Shown here: piece after piece, positions 43,045 through 52,857 of the stretch
Numbering within the stretch: the stretch's first letter is position 1
Layout of the letters: the number at the start of each line of letters is the position of its first letter
DNA from: UBA1444 sp964601085
GTDB lineage: Bacteria; Bacillota; Negativicutes; UBA1444
Assembly: GCA_964601085.1 (NCBI GenBank)
Contig: CAZRLN010000003.1
Span: 62,001 to 126,000 of the forward strand
Direction: 5' to 3'
DNA length: 64,000 bases
The notes under the pieces: generated by a model
The model's database searches: none
What the model saw: the letters and a program-made list of their open reading frames with translations, nothing else
What the model was told of the DNA's origin: nothing
Translations under genes and position numbers: made by a program

Positions 43045-45984
43045 GTGAAAGATAAACTGATTATCAAAGGCGCCCGCCAGCATAACCTTAAAAACATTGA
43101 TCTGGAAATTCCCCGCGATAAGCTTGTGGTATTGACCGGACTATCCGGTTCAGGAAAATCATCATTGGCGTTCGATACCATTTATGCGGAAGGGCAGCGC
43201 CGCTACGTTGAATCGTTGTCATCGTACGCCCGGCAATTTCTTGGTCAGATGGACAAACCCGATGTTGATTATATTGAGGGACTATCTCCGGCCATCTCGA
43301 TCGATCAGAAAACCACGAGCCGTAATCCGCGTTCCACGGTCGGCACGGTCACGGAAATCTATGATTATTTGCGATTACTGTACGCTCGGGCGGGGAGACC
43401 CCATTGCCCGGAGTGCGGCAAACCGATTGCGCAGCAAACGGTTCAACAAATGGTGGATGCATTATTGGCGCAAGGGGAAGGCGCTCGGTTGACGTTATTG
43501 GCGCCGGTAATCCGCGGCAAAAAGGGCGAACATCAAAAAGTGCTGGAAGAAATTCGAAAAGACGGTTATGTCCGGGTCCGGGTTGACGGCGAAATTCATG
43601 AAGTCACGGAAGAGATCAAACTTGACCGAAATAAAAAGCATACTATCGAAGCCGTAATCGACCGGATTATTGTAAAAGAGGGCATTGCCCGCCGATTGGC
43701 GGATTCACTGGAAACAGCGCTAAAGTTGGGTGAAGGACTGGTTGCGGTCGATACCGGCGCGGAGAAGGAATTGATGTTCAGCGAAAATTTCGCCTGCATT
43801 GATTGCGGAATCAGTTTGCCCGAGATTGCCCCTCGCATGTTTTCGTTCAATACCCCCTATGGAGCCTGTCCCGCCTGTACCGGACTCGGCTTGAATATGG
43901 AGATTGATCCCGAGCTCGTCGTGCCGGACGGAACGAAAACGCTTGCGGAGGGCGCGATTGTCGCGTTATCCAGCAATCCGGGTTCCTATTTCATGTGTCA
44001 GTTAAAAGCCTTGCTGGAACGCCGCGGTTATTCGCTGGATATTCCTTGGATCAATTTGCCCGCGGATGTCCGTGAACTGATTTTTCAGGGATCGGAAGGG
44101 GAACGATTGTCGTTTGAATACGAAAATCTTTTTGGAGAAGTTAAGACCCATTTCACTTCGTTTGAAGGAGTCTTGCCGATGCTGGCCCGGCGTCATCGGG
44201 AATCGACCGCCGACTCCATGCGGGAAGAAATTGAACGGTACATGGTGACCAAACCCTGCCCGGTTTGTCACGGCGCGCGACTGAAGAAAGAATCGCTGTC
44301 AGTGAAGGTCGGCGGCATGAACATCCAGGAAGTCACGCATTTGCCTGTCGGTGAGAGTCGTGAGTTTTTCCGCCAATTGAGACTTTCGGAACGGGAGGAG
44401 GCGATTGCCCGCCAGATCCGCAAGGAGATCGATGCGCGACTGGGCTTTTTGGTGAATGTCGGCCTCGACTATCTGTCGCTTGATCGGGCGGCGGGAACCT
44501 TGTCCGGCGGTGAGGCGCAGCGTATCCGCCTGGCGACGCAGATCGGCTCCGGCTTGGTCGGCGTGCTGTATATCCTGGATGAGCCGAGCATCGGCCTCCA
44601 TCAACGGGATAACCAACGACTGCTGGATGCGCTGAAGCATTTGCGTGATCTCGGCAATACCCTGCTGGTCGTTGAACACGATGAAGAAACCATGTTCAAT
44701 GCCGATCACATCATTGATATCGGTCCAGGGGCCGGTGTTCACGGCGGTTATGTCGTGGCGCAGGGAACCGTACAAGATATCCAAGCCTGCGAGAAATCCA
44801 TCACCGGGCAATATTTGTCAGGAAAGTTGTCCATTCCGGTACCGGAACGCCGCCGCCAGACCAATGGCAAGTGGATTGAAATTTTGGGGGCGGCCGAAAA
44901 TAATTTGCAGCATATTGACGTGCGTTTCCCGCTTGGCGTATTTACGGCCGTAACCGGAGTATCGGGCTCCGGCAAAAGTACGTTGGTCAACGAAGTATTG
45001 TTTAAGGCATTGGCGCAGAAGATTTACCGCACGCATACACGGCCCGGTGCGCATGCGGGGATCCGGGGCACAGAGCATATCGACAAGATTATTGATATCG
45101 ACCAGTCGCCGATCGGGCGAACGCCACGCTCCAATTCTGCAACCTATACCGGCCTGTTTGATTCGATCCGCGAACTGTTCAGCCAGACCCCGGAGGCTCG
45201 GCTGCGCGGCTACAAGCCTGGCCGTTTCAGTTTCAATGTGAAAGGCGGCCGTTGCGAGTCCTGCCGTGGCGATGGCATCATTAAGATCGAGATGCATTTT
45301 CTGCCTGACGTGTATGTTCCCTGTGAAGTTTGCAAAGGCGCCCGTTATAACCGGGAAACGCTGGATGTAACCTATAAGGGCAAGAATATCGCCCAGGTCC
45401 TCGACATGGTAGTGGAGGAAGCATTGGAGTTTTTTGGTAACTTACCCAAGCTTCAGCGAAAATTGCAGGTTTTGAATGATGTGGGGCTGGGTTATATCAA
45501 GTTGGGGCAACCGGCTACGACATTGTCGGGCGGGGAGGCGCAGCGGGTCAAACTGGCGACTGAACTGGCCCGGCGCAGCACCGGTAAAACCTTGTATATT
45601 CTTGACGAGCCGACTACCGGGCTTCATGTCGCCGATGTCCACCGGTTGCTTGAAGTTCTGGATCGCCTGGTTGATGCCGGCGATACGGTCGTTGTCATTG
45701 AGCATAATCTGGATGTCATCAAACGAGCCGATTATGTGATCGATCTGGGTCCGGAAGGCGGTTTGCGCGGCGGCCGGATCGTTGCCGCAGGCACACCGGA
45801 AGAGTTGGTTGATGTGGCGGATTCCTACACGGGGCAATATCTGAAACCGGTTTTACCGACGCGGGAAACGGTTAAAACGCCAAGACGCCCAAGCAAACGG
45901 AAAGCTGCGAAAAAATCGCTTGCCGCGAATGATGAATGCGGAAGCGGTACTCCGAAGAATGCAGGGAAACCTCATGAGTCGTGA
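43045..45984 (+). CDS. uvrA: Excinuclease ABC subunit A
   Basis: The damage sensor of nucleotide excision repair. The 979-residue product has two ABC modules: the first Walker A, GLSGSGKSS near 33, and the second, GVSGSGKST near 640. The zinc fingers are CPECGKP / CIDCG / CPACTG, and CESCRGDG / CEVCKGARYNR near 735-770. ABC signatures LSGGEAQRIRLA and LSGGEAQRVKLA are intact, and a Lys/Arg-rich tail ends it. The GTG start has AAGGTG upstream. Its last 11 bases overlap uvrC. Confidence 0.98.
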   Translation: MKDKLIIKGARQHNLKNIDLEIPRDKLVVLTGLSGSGKSSLAFDTIYAEGQRRYVESLSSYARQFLGQMDKPDVDYIEGLSPAISIDQKTTSRNPRSTVGTVTEIYDYLRLLYARAGRPHCPECGKPIAQQTVQQMVDALLAQGEGARLTLLAPVIRGKKGEHQKVLEEIRKDGYVRVRVDGEIHEVTEEIKLDRNKKHTIEAVIDRIIVKEGIARRLADSLETALKLGEGLVAVDTGAEKELMFSENFACIDCGISLPEIAPRMFSFNTPYGACPACTGLGLNMEIDPELVVPDGTKTLAEGAIVALSSNPGSYFMCQLKALLERRGYSLDIPWINLPADVRELIFQGSEGERLSFEYENLFGEVKTHFTSFEGVLPMLARRHRESTADSMREEIERYMVTKPCPVCHGARLKKESLSVKVGGMNIQEVTHLPVGESREFFRQLRLSEREEAIARQIRKEIDARLGFLVNVGLDYLSLDRAAGTLSGGEAQRIRLATQIGSGLVGVLYILDEPSIGLHQRDNQRLLDALKHLRDLGNTLLVVEHDEETMFNADHIIDIGPGAGVHGGYVVAQGTVQDIQACEKSITGQYLSGKLSIPVPERRRQTNGKWIEILGAAENNLQHIDVRFPLGVFTAVTGVSGSGKSTLVNEVLFKALAQKIYRTHTRPGAHAGIRGTEHIDKIIDIDQSPIGRTPRSNSATYTGLFDSIRELFSQTPEARLRGYKPGRFSFNVKGGRCESCRGDGIIKIEMHFLPDVYVPCEVCKGARYNRETLDVTYKGKNIAQVLDMVVEEALEFFGNLPKLQRKLQVLNDVGLGYIKLGQPATTLSGGEAQRVKLATELARRSTGKTLYILDEPTTGLHVADVHRLLEVLDRLVDAGDTVVVIEHNLDVIKRADYVIDLGPEGGLRGGRIVAAGTPEELVDVADSYTGQYLKPVLPTRETVKTPRRPSKRKAAKKSLAANDECGSGTPKNAGKPHES

Positions 45985-47800
45985 TAAAGATGATCAGAGC
46001 CGTCTAGCGGAGTTGAGCGCCCAAGTGGCATTGTTGCCGGATAAGCCCGGGGTGTATCTGATGCGGGATGTTGCCGGCAAAATCATTTATGTGGGCAAGG
46101 CTGTCAATCTCAAAAACAGGGTCCGCTCGTATTTTCAACAGCGGGGCTTGAGCCCGAAGACGGAAGCGCTGGTTGCGCGCATCCATGCTTTTGAAACCAT
46201 TGTCACCGCTTCCGAAATGGAAGCGCTGATTCTCGAATGCAATCTGATCAAGAAGCATCGGCCGCGTTACAACATCAGTTTGCGGGATGACAAGACCTAC
46301 CCGTTCGTTAAAGTGACATGGAATGAAGAATATCCCCGAGTATATCCCACCCGACGGGTGGAAAAGGATGGGGCGAAGTATTACGGGCCTTATGCCAGCG
46401 CCGGCGCGATGCATGAAACGTTGGCCCTGCTCAAGCGCTTGTTTCCGCTGCGAAGTTGCCGCAGCATGGACGCCCGACGGCCTTGCCTCGAATATCATAT
46501 CAATCGCTGCCTGGCGCCCTGCGCCGGCATGGTGGATGTCGAGACATACCGGGAAATGGTGAAGACAGTATGCCTGTTTCTTGAGGGAAGATCGACCGAT
46601 GTGGAAAAAGATCTGAAGCGTCGGATGCTGGCCGCTGCCGAAGAAATGAAATTCGAGCTGGCTGCCCGATTGCGGGATCAGTTGTCGGCAGTTCGGCAGG
46701 TGACGGAGAAACAGAATATTGTGACCGGTGCGGGCGATCAGGATGTACTCGGGTTGGCCCGAATGGGAAACCAGTCCTGCGTACAGGTTTTCTTCGTGCG
46801 CAGCGGGAAAATGGTCGGACGGGACCGGTTTCTGCTTTCCGGCGGCGAGACCGAGGCCGACGGCGATGTTTTGGCGGCATTTGTCAAACAGTACTATAAC
46901 GAGGTCGCTTTTGTGCCACGGGAGATTTTGACGCCAGTGCCGCTGCCGGAGCAGGAATTGCTGGCGGAGTGGTTGAGTGAACGAAAAAACGGCGCAGTCA
47001 AGCTTGTGACGCCGCAACGGGGGACGAAACGGGAGTTGGTGCAGCTGGCCGGCGAAAATGCGACCGAGGTGTTGCGACAACGTTCGGAACGGGACGCAGC
47101 CTTGGAGGAAAAGCGATCGGCGGCATTGCAGGAACTGGCGGATCGACTGGAAATGGCGCATTTGCCGCAGAGAATCGAATGCTTTGATATTTCCCATATC
47201 CAGGGCGCAGAGACAGTAGCATCGATGGTTGTGTTTACCGACGGGGCGCCGGATAAATCCGAGTATCGACGTTTCAAACTCCGAACCGTCGAAGGCAGCC
47301 CCGATGATTTTGCTTCCATGCAGGAAGTCACTTTACGGCGATATCGCGAGGCCGCCGAACCCTTGCCGGACCTGATTGTTATTGATGGCGGCAAAGGACA
47401 GTTATCCTCGGCGTTGGAAGTTATCCGGGGAGTGGGATTGGCGGAGATCCCCGTAATCGGACTGGCAAAGGAATATGAGCACATTTTCCGGGAAAATATC
47501 AGTGAACCATTGATTCTGCCCCGTCATTCCGAAGCATTGCGCATGGTGCAGCATATCCGGGATGAGGCCCATCGTTTTGCGATCGGTTACCATCGAAAAC
47601 TGCGGGCCAAACGCAATATGGTATCAGTTCTCGATCATGTGCGCGGCATTGGCGCAAAACGCCGACAGGCATTGTGGAAGCATTTTGGGACGATTGAGAG
47701 GATGCGGCAGGCGTCCATCGAGGAACTGGCGGCGGCGCCGGGAATGAATTTGCCGTCGGCACAGGCCGTGCATCTGTTTTTTCGTACTGTCGGAAAGTAA
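45974..47800 (+). CDS. uvrC: Excinuclease ABC subunit C
   Basis: Makes both incisions next to damage marked by UvrAB. The 608-residue product has the GIY-YIG domain (PDKPGVYLMRD, IIYVGKAVNLKNR), the cysteine-bearing CLEYHINRCLAPC, the UVR motif, the RNase H-like second nuclease (IECFDISHIQG, VIDGGKGQL) and C-terminal HhH motifs. ATG 45974 overlaps the uvrA stop and was preferred over the frame start at 45920, which would extend far into uvrA. Confidence 0.97.
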   Translation: MSRDKDDQSRLAELSAQVALLPDKPGVYLMRDVAGKIIYVGKAVNLKNRVRSYFQQRGLSPKTEALVARIHAFETIVTASEMEALILECNLIKKHRPRYNISLRDDKTYPFVKVTWNEEYPRVYPTRRVEKDGAKYYGPYASAGAMHETLALLKRLFPLRSCRSMDARRPCLEYHINRCLAPCAGMVDVETYREMVKTVCLFLEGRSTDVEKDLKRRMLAAAEEMKFELAARLRDQLSAVRQVTEKQNIVTGAGDQDVLGLARMGNQSCVQVFFVRSGKMVGRDRFLLSGGETEADGDVLAAFVKQYYNEVAFVPREILTPVPLPEQELLAEWLSERKNGAVKLVTPQRGTKRELVQLAGENATEVLRQRSERDAALEEKRSAALQELADRLEMAHLPQRIECFDISHIQGAETVASMVVFTDGAPDKSEYRRFKLRTVEGSPDDFASMQEVTLRRYREAAEPLPDLIVIDGGKGQLSSALEVIRGVGLAEIPVIGLAKEYEHIFRENISEPLILPRHSEALRMVQHIRDEAHRFAIGYHRKLRAKRNMVSVLDHVRGIGAKRRQALWKHFGTIERMRQASIEELAAAPGMNLPSAQAVHLFFRTVGK

Positions 47801-47959
47801 AAGACACAACGGAAGATGATAAGAAGTCGCCCCGCTGGTAAATATCGCTGGAATTGGTTACAATAAAAGAGTATGTTGCAGTGCCCGTTTGGATTTTCGT
47901 CCGGGATAAAAAAGATCCGGCGGCGGACGGGCGAATAACACGAAGAGAGGATGGAAATA

Positions 47960-48523
47960 ATGAGCAAATCAACAGTAGTTTTGATCGCGATTGTGGCGAT
48001 TGTCGGATTATTCGGCTTGACGCTGATGTCATCTTACAACGGACTGGTGGCAGAACAGGAACAGGTGACCGGCAAATGGAGTCAAATCGACACGATGCTG
48101 CAACGACGGGCGGATTTGATTCCCAATTTGGTGAATACGGTCAAAGGCTTTGCGGCGCAGGAGAAAAGTGTGATCGATTCGGTGACCAATGCGCGGGCCA
48201 AACTGGCTGGAGCACAGGGGCCGGCGGCTCGGGGAGCCGCCAATGCCGAATTAAGCGGGGCTTTGTCCCGGTTGTTGGTGGTCGTGGAAAATTATCCGCA
48301 GCTGAAATCGGATAAGACATTTATCGGCTTGATGGATGAACTGTCCGGAACGGAAAATCGCATTGCGGTGGCGCGCCGGGACTATAACCAGGCCGTCCAA
48401 TCCTTCAATACCCGGGTCAAGTCGTTTCCGACAAGCATTATCGCCGGAATGTTTGGTTTCTCGCAAAAAGAATATTTTCGGGCTGAAGAAGGCGCCAAAC
48501 AGGTTCCTGCAGTCAAATTCTGA
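47960..48523 (+). CDS. LemA family protein
   Basis: A 187-residue membrane protein: an N-terminal segment (about 5-25, VLIAIVAIVGLFGLTLM) anchors a helical domain with the LemA hallmarks SYNGLVAEQEQVTGKWSQI and QRRADLIPNLVNTVKGFA. It ends in family-typical FSQKEYFRAEEGAKQVPAVKF. ATG 47960 was chosen because GAGAGG lies ten bases upstream. It is paired with a TPM-domain gene 44 bases downstream, a conserved combination of unknown role. Confidence 0.92.
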   Translation: MSKSTVVLIAIVAIVGLFGLTLMSSYNGLVAEQEQVTGKWSQIDTMLQRRADLIPNLVNTVKGFAAQEKSVIDSVTNARAKLAGAQGPAARGAANAELSGALSRLLVVVENYPQLKSDKTFIGLMDELSGTENRIAVARRDYNQAVQSFNTRVKSFPTSIIAGMFGFSQKEYFRAEEGAKQVPAVKF

Positions 48524-48567
48524 TTTGAACTGTACGGGTTTGAAAATCGGAAGGAGGCTGACGAAGC

Positions 48568-49335
48568 TTGTCTAAACGCATAGCGGCGTGGCTTGCCATT
48601 GTCGGCTGCGTACTGCTTCTCGCCTGGCCGGTCGCTGCTGCACCCAAGATTCCGCCGGTTCCGACACGGGATATCTATGCCCAGGACTACGCCAATGTGT
48701 TGTCCCGGGAAACGAAAAGCAAGATCAACCGACTGAGCACAGAACTGCAGTCCCGTACCAAAGCGCAGATTGCGGTGGTGACGATCCCTTCGTTGGAGGG
48801 AGAGGCCATTGAGGAATATAGTCTGGAACTTTTTCGCAAGTGGGGCATAGGGGACCGCAAGCTCAACAACGGTATCCTGATTTTGGTCGCCGTGGCGGAA
48901 AACAAGTCCCGCATTGAAGTGGGCTATGGGTTGGAAGGCGCATTGCCGGACGCCAAGACCGGACGGATCCAGGATGAGTTCCTGCGTCCCGGCATCATGG
49001 TTGGTGATTACAATGCCGCCCTGATCAACAGCTATATGGCGGTATTACAGGAAGTTGCCAAGGAATATTCTTTGCAACTGAAGACGACGCAACGAACCAG
49101 TCCGAAAAACCGCAGCACCGCAAGCGATTTTGATTCATTGCCGGGCTGGGCGCAGATATTGATCAACGTCGGAGTTGTCATCTTTTTGTTGTTTGACTGG
49201 TTTGTCCTGGGAGGATTTTTTACCCGGCTGCTTTTCCTCTTTGCCGGACGCGGTGGCGGGCGCGGCGGCGGATCCGGAGGGTCAGGCGGCGGATTTGGCG
49301 GTGGTTCGGGCGGTGGGGGCGGCTCCAGCCGCTGA
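48568..49335 (+). CDS. TPM-domain (YgcG-like) protein with glycine-rich tail
   Basis: A 255-residue exported protein: signal peptide about 1-24 (cleaved after WPVAA), TPM domain about 32-160 (DIYAQDYANVLS, KWGIGDRKLNNGILILVA, IEVGYGLEGALPDA), a membrane segment about 195-220, and a tail of Gly-Ser-Arg repeats ending GGGGGSSR. TPM proteins in plants and bacteria have weak phosphatase activity and are linked to membrane-protein repair. The TTG start has AAGGAGG ten bases upstream. It belongs with the preceding lemA. Confidence 0.92.
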   Translation: MSKRIAAWLAIVGCVLLLAWPVAAAPKIPPVPTRDIYAQDYANVLSRETKSKINRLSTELQSRTKAQIAVVTIPSLEGEAIEEYSLELFRKWGIGDRKLNNGILILVAVAENKSRIEVGYGLEGALPDAKTGRIQDEFLRPGIMVGDYNAALINSYMAVLQEVAKEYSLQLKTTQRTSPKNRSTASDFDSLPGWAQILINVGVVIFLLFDWFVLGGFFTRLLFLFAGRGGGRGGGSGGSGGGFGGGSGGGGGSSR

Positions 49336-49400
49336 TGCCCTGAACATAATTTTCTGGAATACAGCCAGGAAAAAGAAGATGAGTAAAGGAGCGAGTGAGA

Positions 49401-49559
49401 ATGCAAAAGTATGTCTGTTCAGTATGCGGTTATGTGTATGATCCGGCTGAAGGAGATCCTGATCACGGCGTGCAACCGGGGACTGCCTGGGAAAACGTTC
49501 CCGAAGATTGGGTTTGCCCCATTTGCGGCGTGAACAAGGATCAGTTTAACGCCGAATAA
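49401..49559 (+). CDS. Rubredoxin
   Basis: A 52-residue one-iron electron carrier: Cys6 and Cys9 in CSVCGYVYDP, and Cys39 and Cys42 in WVCPICG, bind the iron. The acidic sequence AEGDPDHGV and length fit the family. In anaerobes rubredoxin carries electrons to oxygen- or peroxide-reducing proteins. The ATG follows GGAGCGAGTGAGA with a weak ribosome site. It lies 65 bases after the TPM gene and ends at a hairpin. Confidence 0.95.
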   Translation: MQKYVCSVCGYVYDPAEGDPDHGVQPGTAWENVPEDWVCPICGVNKDQFNAE

Positions 49560-49585
49560 TTTTTGGAGATAATCGAGTGAAGAAA

Positions 49586-49617
49586 GAGCCGGGGCGCATG
49601 TGATGCGGTCCCGGCTC
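49586..49617 (+). terminator. Hairpin after rubredoxin
   Basis: GAGCCGGG/CCCGGCTC with inner CGCAT/ATGCG around a GTG loop. The T run behind it is poor, so it may be a weak terminator or a processing/stability hairpin. Confidence 0.6.
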
Positions 49618-49663
49618 TCCTGTAGTTTAGAAACATCATTGCACAGATAGGCAGGTGACTAAT

Positions 49664-50788
49664 ATGACGGCAGACAAACGAACGACACCCCGCCCCGTCG
49701 TTTCAACACTCAAACCCTATGCGCCGACTTGGTCCGATCTGACGCCGCCGGAGTTGTGCCGACTGCTGGAACGGGACTCTGTGGCTAAGCTGTCGTTTAA
49801 CGAAAGTCCATACGGGCCATCGCCCAAGGCGGTTGCCGCCATGCAGGCGGCGGCATGCCAGGTTCATCGGTATTATGATTTGGAAGCCAAAGATTTGCGG
49901 CGGCAGATTGCCGACTTTTATTGCGTTTCTTTAGATTGCGTTTATCTGGGCAGTGGCGGCGATGAGACGATTGCGCTGCTGGCGAATGCTTTTGTATCGC
50001 CGGGCGATGAAGTGGTGATTCCATGGCCTACCTTTGGTCAGTACGCGAACGCCGCGACGATCATGGACGGTGTTGTAATCAAGGTATCGGTCCGTCCGGC
50101 GGATCTGAAGGCCGATCTAGTAGGGATGCTGGCGGCGGTTACCCCCCGGACAAAGATCATTTTTCTCTGCAACCCGAATAATCCGACGGGGGTGGCGGTG
50201 AGTGCAGGAGAATTACGAGCTTTTCTTTCGGCCGTGCCGACAAACGTAATTGTTGGATTAGACGAAGCTTACGCCGAATTTGTCACAGCTCCCGACTATG
50301 CATCGGGAGTGGAATTGTTGGCGGAATTTCCAAACGTTGTGGTGATTCGGACCTTCTCCAAGATTTATGGTTTGGCGGGAATGCGGGTGGGGTACGGAAT
50401 AGCCCATCCTGATATCGTGGATGTGGTCCAGCGGGTCAGGCCGTTATTCAATGTAAACAATCTGGCACAATGCGGCGCTATGGCGGCGCTGGCCGACCAG
50501 GAATTCGTAGAAATGGCGCGAACGGCAAATAGTACGGAACGGATTTGGTTGAGTGAACAACTGGCGCAAATGGGCTGGCGGGTAATTCCATCCCAGACGA
50601 ATTTTTTGTTTGTGGACACGGGAATTGAGACGACCCGGCTCGTCGAAGCCGCCCGGGCCGCCGGCATTATCATTCGGGGCGGCGCCGGCTGGGGATATCC
50701 GACTTTTCTACGGATCTCCCTGGGAACCCGCGAGCAACATACCGCCTTAATTGAGGTATTGACAGAGGCATTCCGGAACAATGCTTGA
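49664..50788 (+). CDS. hisC: Histidinol-phosphate aminotransferase (HisC-like)
   Basis: A PLP class-II aminotransferase of 374 residues, likely converting imidazole acetol phosphate to histidinol phosphate. Family features are FNESPYGPSPKAVAAM, GSGGDETIALL, NPNNPTG, the DEAYAEF motif and the PLP lysine Lys233 in RTFSKIYGLAGMRVGY. Other his genes are absent nearby, so a role with aromatic or phosphonate substrates is possible. ATG 49664 has AGGCAGGTG upstream; a GTG at 49655 is an alternative. Confidence 0.88.
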   Translation: MTADKRTTPRPVVSTLKPYAPTWSDLTPPELCRLLERDSVAKLSFNESPYGPSPKAVAAMQAAACQVHRYYDLEAKDLRRQIADFYCVSLDCVYLGSGGDETIALLANAFVSPGDEVVIPWPTFGQYANAATIMDGVVIKVSVRPADLKADLVGMLAAVTPRTKIIFLCNPNNPTGVAVSAGELRAFLSAVPTNVIVGLDEAYAEFVTAPDYASGVELLAEFPNVVVIRTFSKIYGLAGMRVGYGIAHPDIVDVVQRVRPLFNVNNLAQCGAMAALADQEFVEMARTANSTERIWLSEQLAQMGWRVIPSQTNFLFVDTGIETTRLVEAARAAGIIIRGGAGWGYPTFLRISLGTREQHTALIEVLTEAFRNNA

Positions 50789-50913
50789 GCAGCTTTCTTT
50801 GTATAGGCAAAGAGGTTTACTGTTTTTTTTCTGTTGTCAGCAGGAGAATTTGTGGCGGAGTAGAATATATACTTTCATCGCTTTAGTACAATAAAGAAAG
50901 AAAAGGTGAGAAC

Positions 50914-51921
50914 ATGAAAAAAACAATCGCTCTTCTACTGATTTCCCTGCTCGTCGTATCCTTCGCCGCCGGCTGCGGCAAGAATGAGCCGGCCAAACCG
51001 GCTCCGACCGCCAAAGCTGAACCGATTATCATCGCCTATACTCCCTGGAATGGCTACGGCGCTCTCTTCGTCGCCGCGCAGAAGGGAATGTTCAAAGCCA
51101 AAGGCGTGGATGTCCAGATCCAGTCGATTGAAGACGTAGGCGCCCGCAAACAGTCCATTGTGGCGAAGAAAATTCAGGGGATGGCGGCTTCGGTTGACGT
51201 TTCTGTCGCCGCAATCGGCCAAGGGGTTCCCATTAAATTCGTCTGGGCGTTTGACGCTTCGGCCGGCGCCGACGGACTGCTCGTGACCAAAGCCAGCGGG
51301 ATCAAAACCATCGCCGATTTGAAAGGCAAGGAAGTCGCTTACCACAAAGGTTCCGCTTCTCACTTATATCTGACGACTCTGTTGAAAAAGAACGGAATGA
51401 AGGATGCAGATGTCAAAGCGGTGGAAATGAAAGCCAGTGAAGCGGCCAGCGCGTTGATGGCCGGCAAAGTTCCCGCGGCTGTGACCTGGGAGCCTCATAT
51501 CACCAAAGCGGCGGCAGCTGGCAATATCATTCTGTCGACGACCAAGGATACCCCGGCGCTGATCGCCGACGTATTGGCCCTGCATGAGGATTTTGTGAAA
51601 GCAAATCCAGATGCGGTTCAGAAAATCGTAGCCGCCCTTGCCGAAGCTACGGATTTCATTCAGAAGAATCCGGCGGAAGCGGCTAAAATCATGGCGACGG
51701 AGTTGAAGGAAAAGCCGGAAGAGACTTTGGCCGGCAATAAAACAATTCAATTTTATAACTTGAAGGATAACCTCGCGTTGTTCGGAACCAAAGAAAAACC
51801 GGGCGCTTTGTTCGATGTCGCCAAGATTGCCGGCGAATTCTATGTCGGACAAAAAATTCTGACGAAAGTGCCGGATGTTTCCAATGTCATTGACAGCACT
51901 TTCATTACCAAGTTAAAATAA
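50914..51921 (+). CDS. ABC transporter substrate-binding lipoprotein (nitrate/sulfonate/taurine type)
   Basis: A 335-residue lipoprotein: signal peptide with lipobox SFAAGC, lipidated at Cys21, then a SsuA/TauA/ThiY-like binding fold (YTPWNGYGALFVAAQKGMFKAKGV). The ligand cannot be decided from sequence; the family binds sulfonates, nitrate, thiamine precursors or related small molecules. The start ATG has AAAGGTGAGAAC upstream. A terminator follows, then the permease and ATPase genes. Confidence 0.9.
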   Translation: MKKTIALLLISLLVVSFAAGCGKNEPAKPAPTAKAEPIIIAYTPWNGYGALFVAAQKGMFKAKGVDVQIQSIEDVGARKQSIVAKKIQGMAASVDVSVAAIGQGVPIKFVWAFDASAGADGLLVTKASGIKTIADLKGKEVAYHKGSASHLYLTTLLKKNGMKDADVKAVEMKASEAASALMAGKVPAAVTWEPHITKAAAAGNIILSTTKDTPALIADVLALHEDFVKANPDAVQKIVAALAEATDFIQKNPAEAAKIMATELKEKPEETLAGNKTIQFYNLKDNLALFGTKEKPGALFDVAKIAGEFYVGQKILTKVPDVSNVIDSTFITKLK

Positions 51922-51936
51922 AGCGGTAGGCAGCGG

Positions 51937-51987
51937 CGGGGCTGTGGAAAAGGCGTCTGACGCCGTTTTCCCCGGCCCCGTTATTTT
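51937..51987 (+). terminator. Attenuating terminator between binding protein and permease
   Basis: A long hairpin: CGGGGC pairs with GGCCCCG, then GGAAAA with TTTTCC, and inner GCGT with ACGC, followed by TTATTTTTT. It probably keeps the binding protein more abundant than the downstream subunits. Confidence 0.85.
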
Positions 51988-52047
51988 TTGCCGGTGGGCG
52001 GTGAACCCCGCCTGAATTGCCTGGTTATGAATCTGGATGGATGGTGA

Positions 52048-52857
52048 TTGCTTTTGGCCAAGAATAAATGGGCCACACCCAAGGCGGAAATTTCCGCTTC
52101 GTTATACTGGTCGTTGGCTGGATTGGCGTTTTTTCTATTATTGGCGGTTTGGTCGCTTTTGACTTATGGCGGGTGGGTACCGCCGCTGTTTTTGCCGGCG
52201 CCGGATGCCATTATCAGCAGCGGTGTGCAGTTGTTTATGGAATTTGATTTGATGAAAGATATCGGGGCCAGTGTTTGGCGTGTTACGACCGGATTTTTGG
52301 CGGCCGCCGTGATCGGCGTGCCGCTTGGTGTGCTTATGGGCAGTCTCAAAATCTTTGAAGCGTTTTTTGAGCCGTTTTTGGGATTTATCCGCTATATGCC
52401 GGCATCGGCCTTCATTCCTCTGTTTATTCTTTGGTTAGGGATCGGTGAATCCGAAAAAGTGGCGGTTATCTTCTTCGGCACCTTTTTTCAGCTGACCCTG
52501 ATGGTGATGGATGTGACAAAAAATGTGTCGCAGGAATTGATCGACACATCTTATACATTGGGCGTCTCGAAACGAAGCGTTTTTTGGCGGATTATCCTAC
52601 CGGCAAGCATGCCGGGCATCATGGATACCCTTCGGATTACTTTTGGCTGGGCTTGGACCTATCTGGTGGTGGCGGAGATCGTCGCGGCCAGCAGCGGATT
52701 GGGGTACATGATCATGCAATCCCAGCGTTTCCTCAAAACCGCGAATATCATCGTCGGAATCATCGTGATCGGTGTAATCGGAATTATCATCGACCTGGCA
52801 TTCAAATGGCTGTATCGTCGCCTGTTCCCTTGGATGGGCAAAGGAGGGGCGGTTTGA
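52048..52857 (+). CDS. ABC transporter permease (SsuC/TauC type)
   Basis: A 269-residue permease with six membrane segments and the EAA-type loop GVSKRSVFWRIILPASMPG. It pairs with the preceding binding lipoprotein and the following ATPase. The start is a TTG; 52048 and 52054 are both possible. Its stop shares bases with the ATPase start. Confidence 0.92.
   Translation: MLLAKNKWATPKAEISASLYWSLAGLAFFLLLAVWSLLTYGGWVPPLFLPAPDAIISSGVQLFMEFDLMKDIGASVWRVTTGFLAAAVIGVPLGVLMGSLKIFEAFFEPFLGFIRYMPASAFIPLFILWLGIGESEKVAVIFFGTFFQLTLMVMDVTKNVSQELIDTSYTLGVSKRSVFWRIILPASMPGIMDTLRITFGWAWTYLVVAEIVAASSGLGYMIMQSQRFLKTANIIVGIIVIGVIGIIIDLAFKWLYRRLFPWMGKGGAV

Noticed and set aside
46004..47197. A 397-residue open frame on the minus strand
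   Set aside because: It lies entirely opposite uvrC, whose frame is certain. The antisense product is rich in His, Arg and Gln with no family features.
49664..50788. Histidine operon
   Set aside because: Only the aminotransferase is present; the neighbours are rubredoxin and an ABC importer, so no his operon can be claimed.
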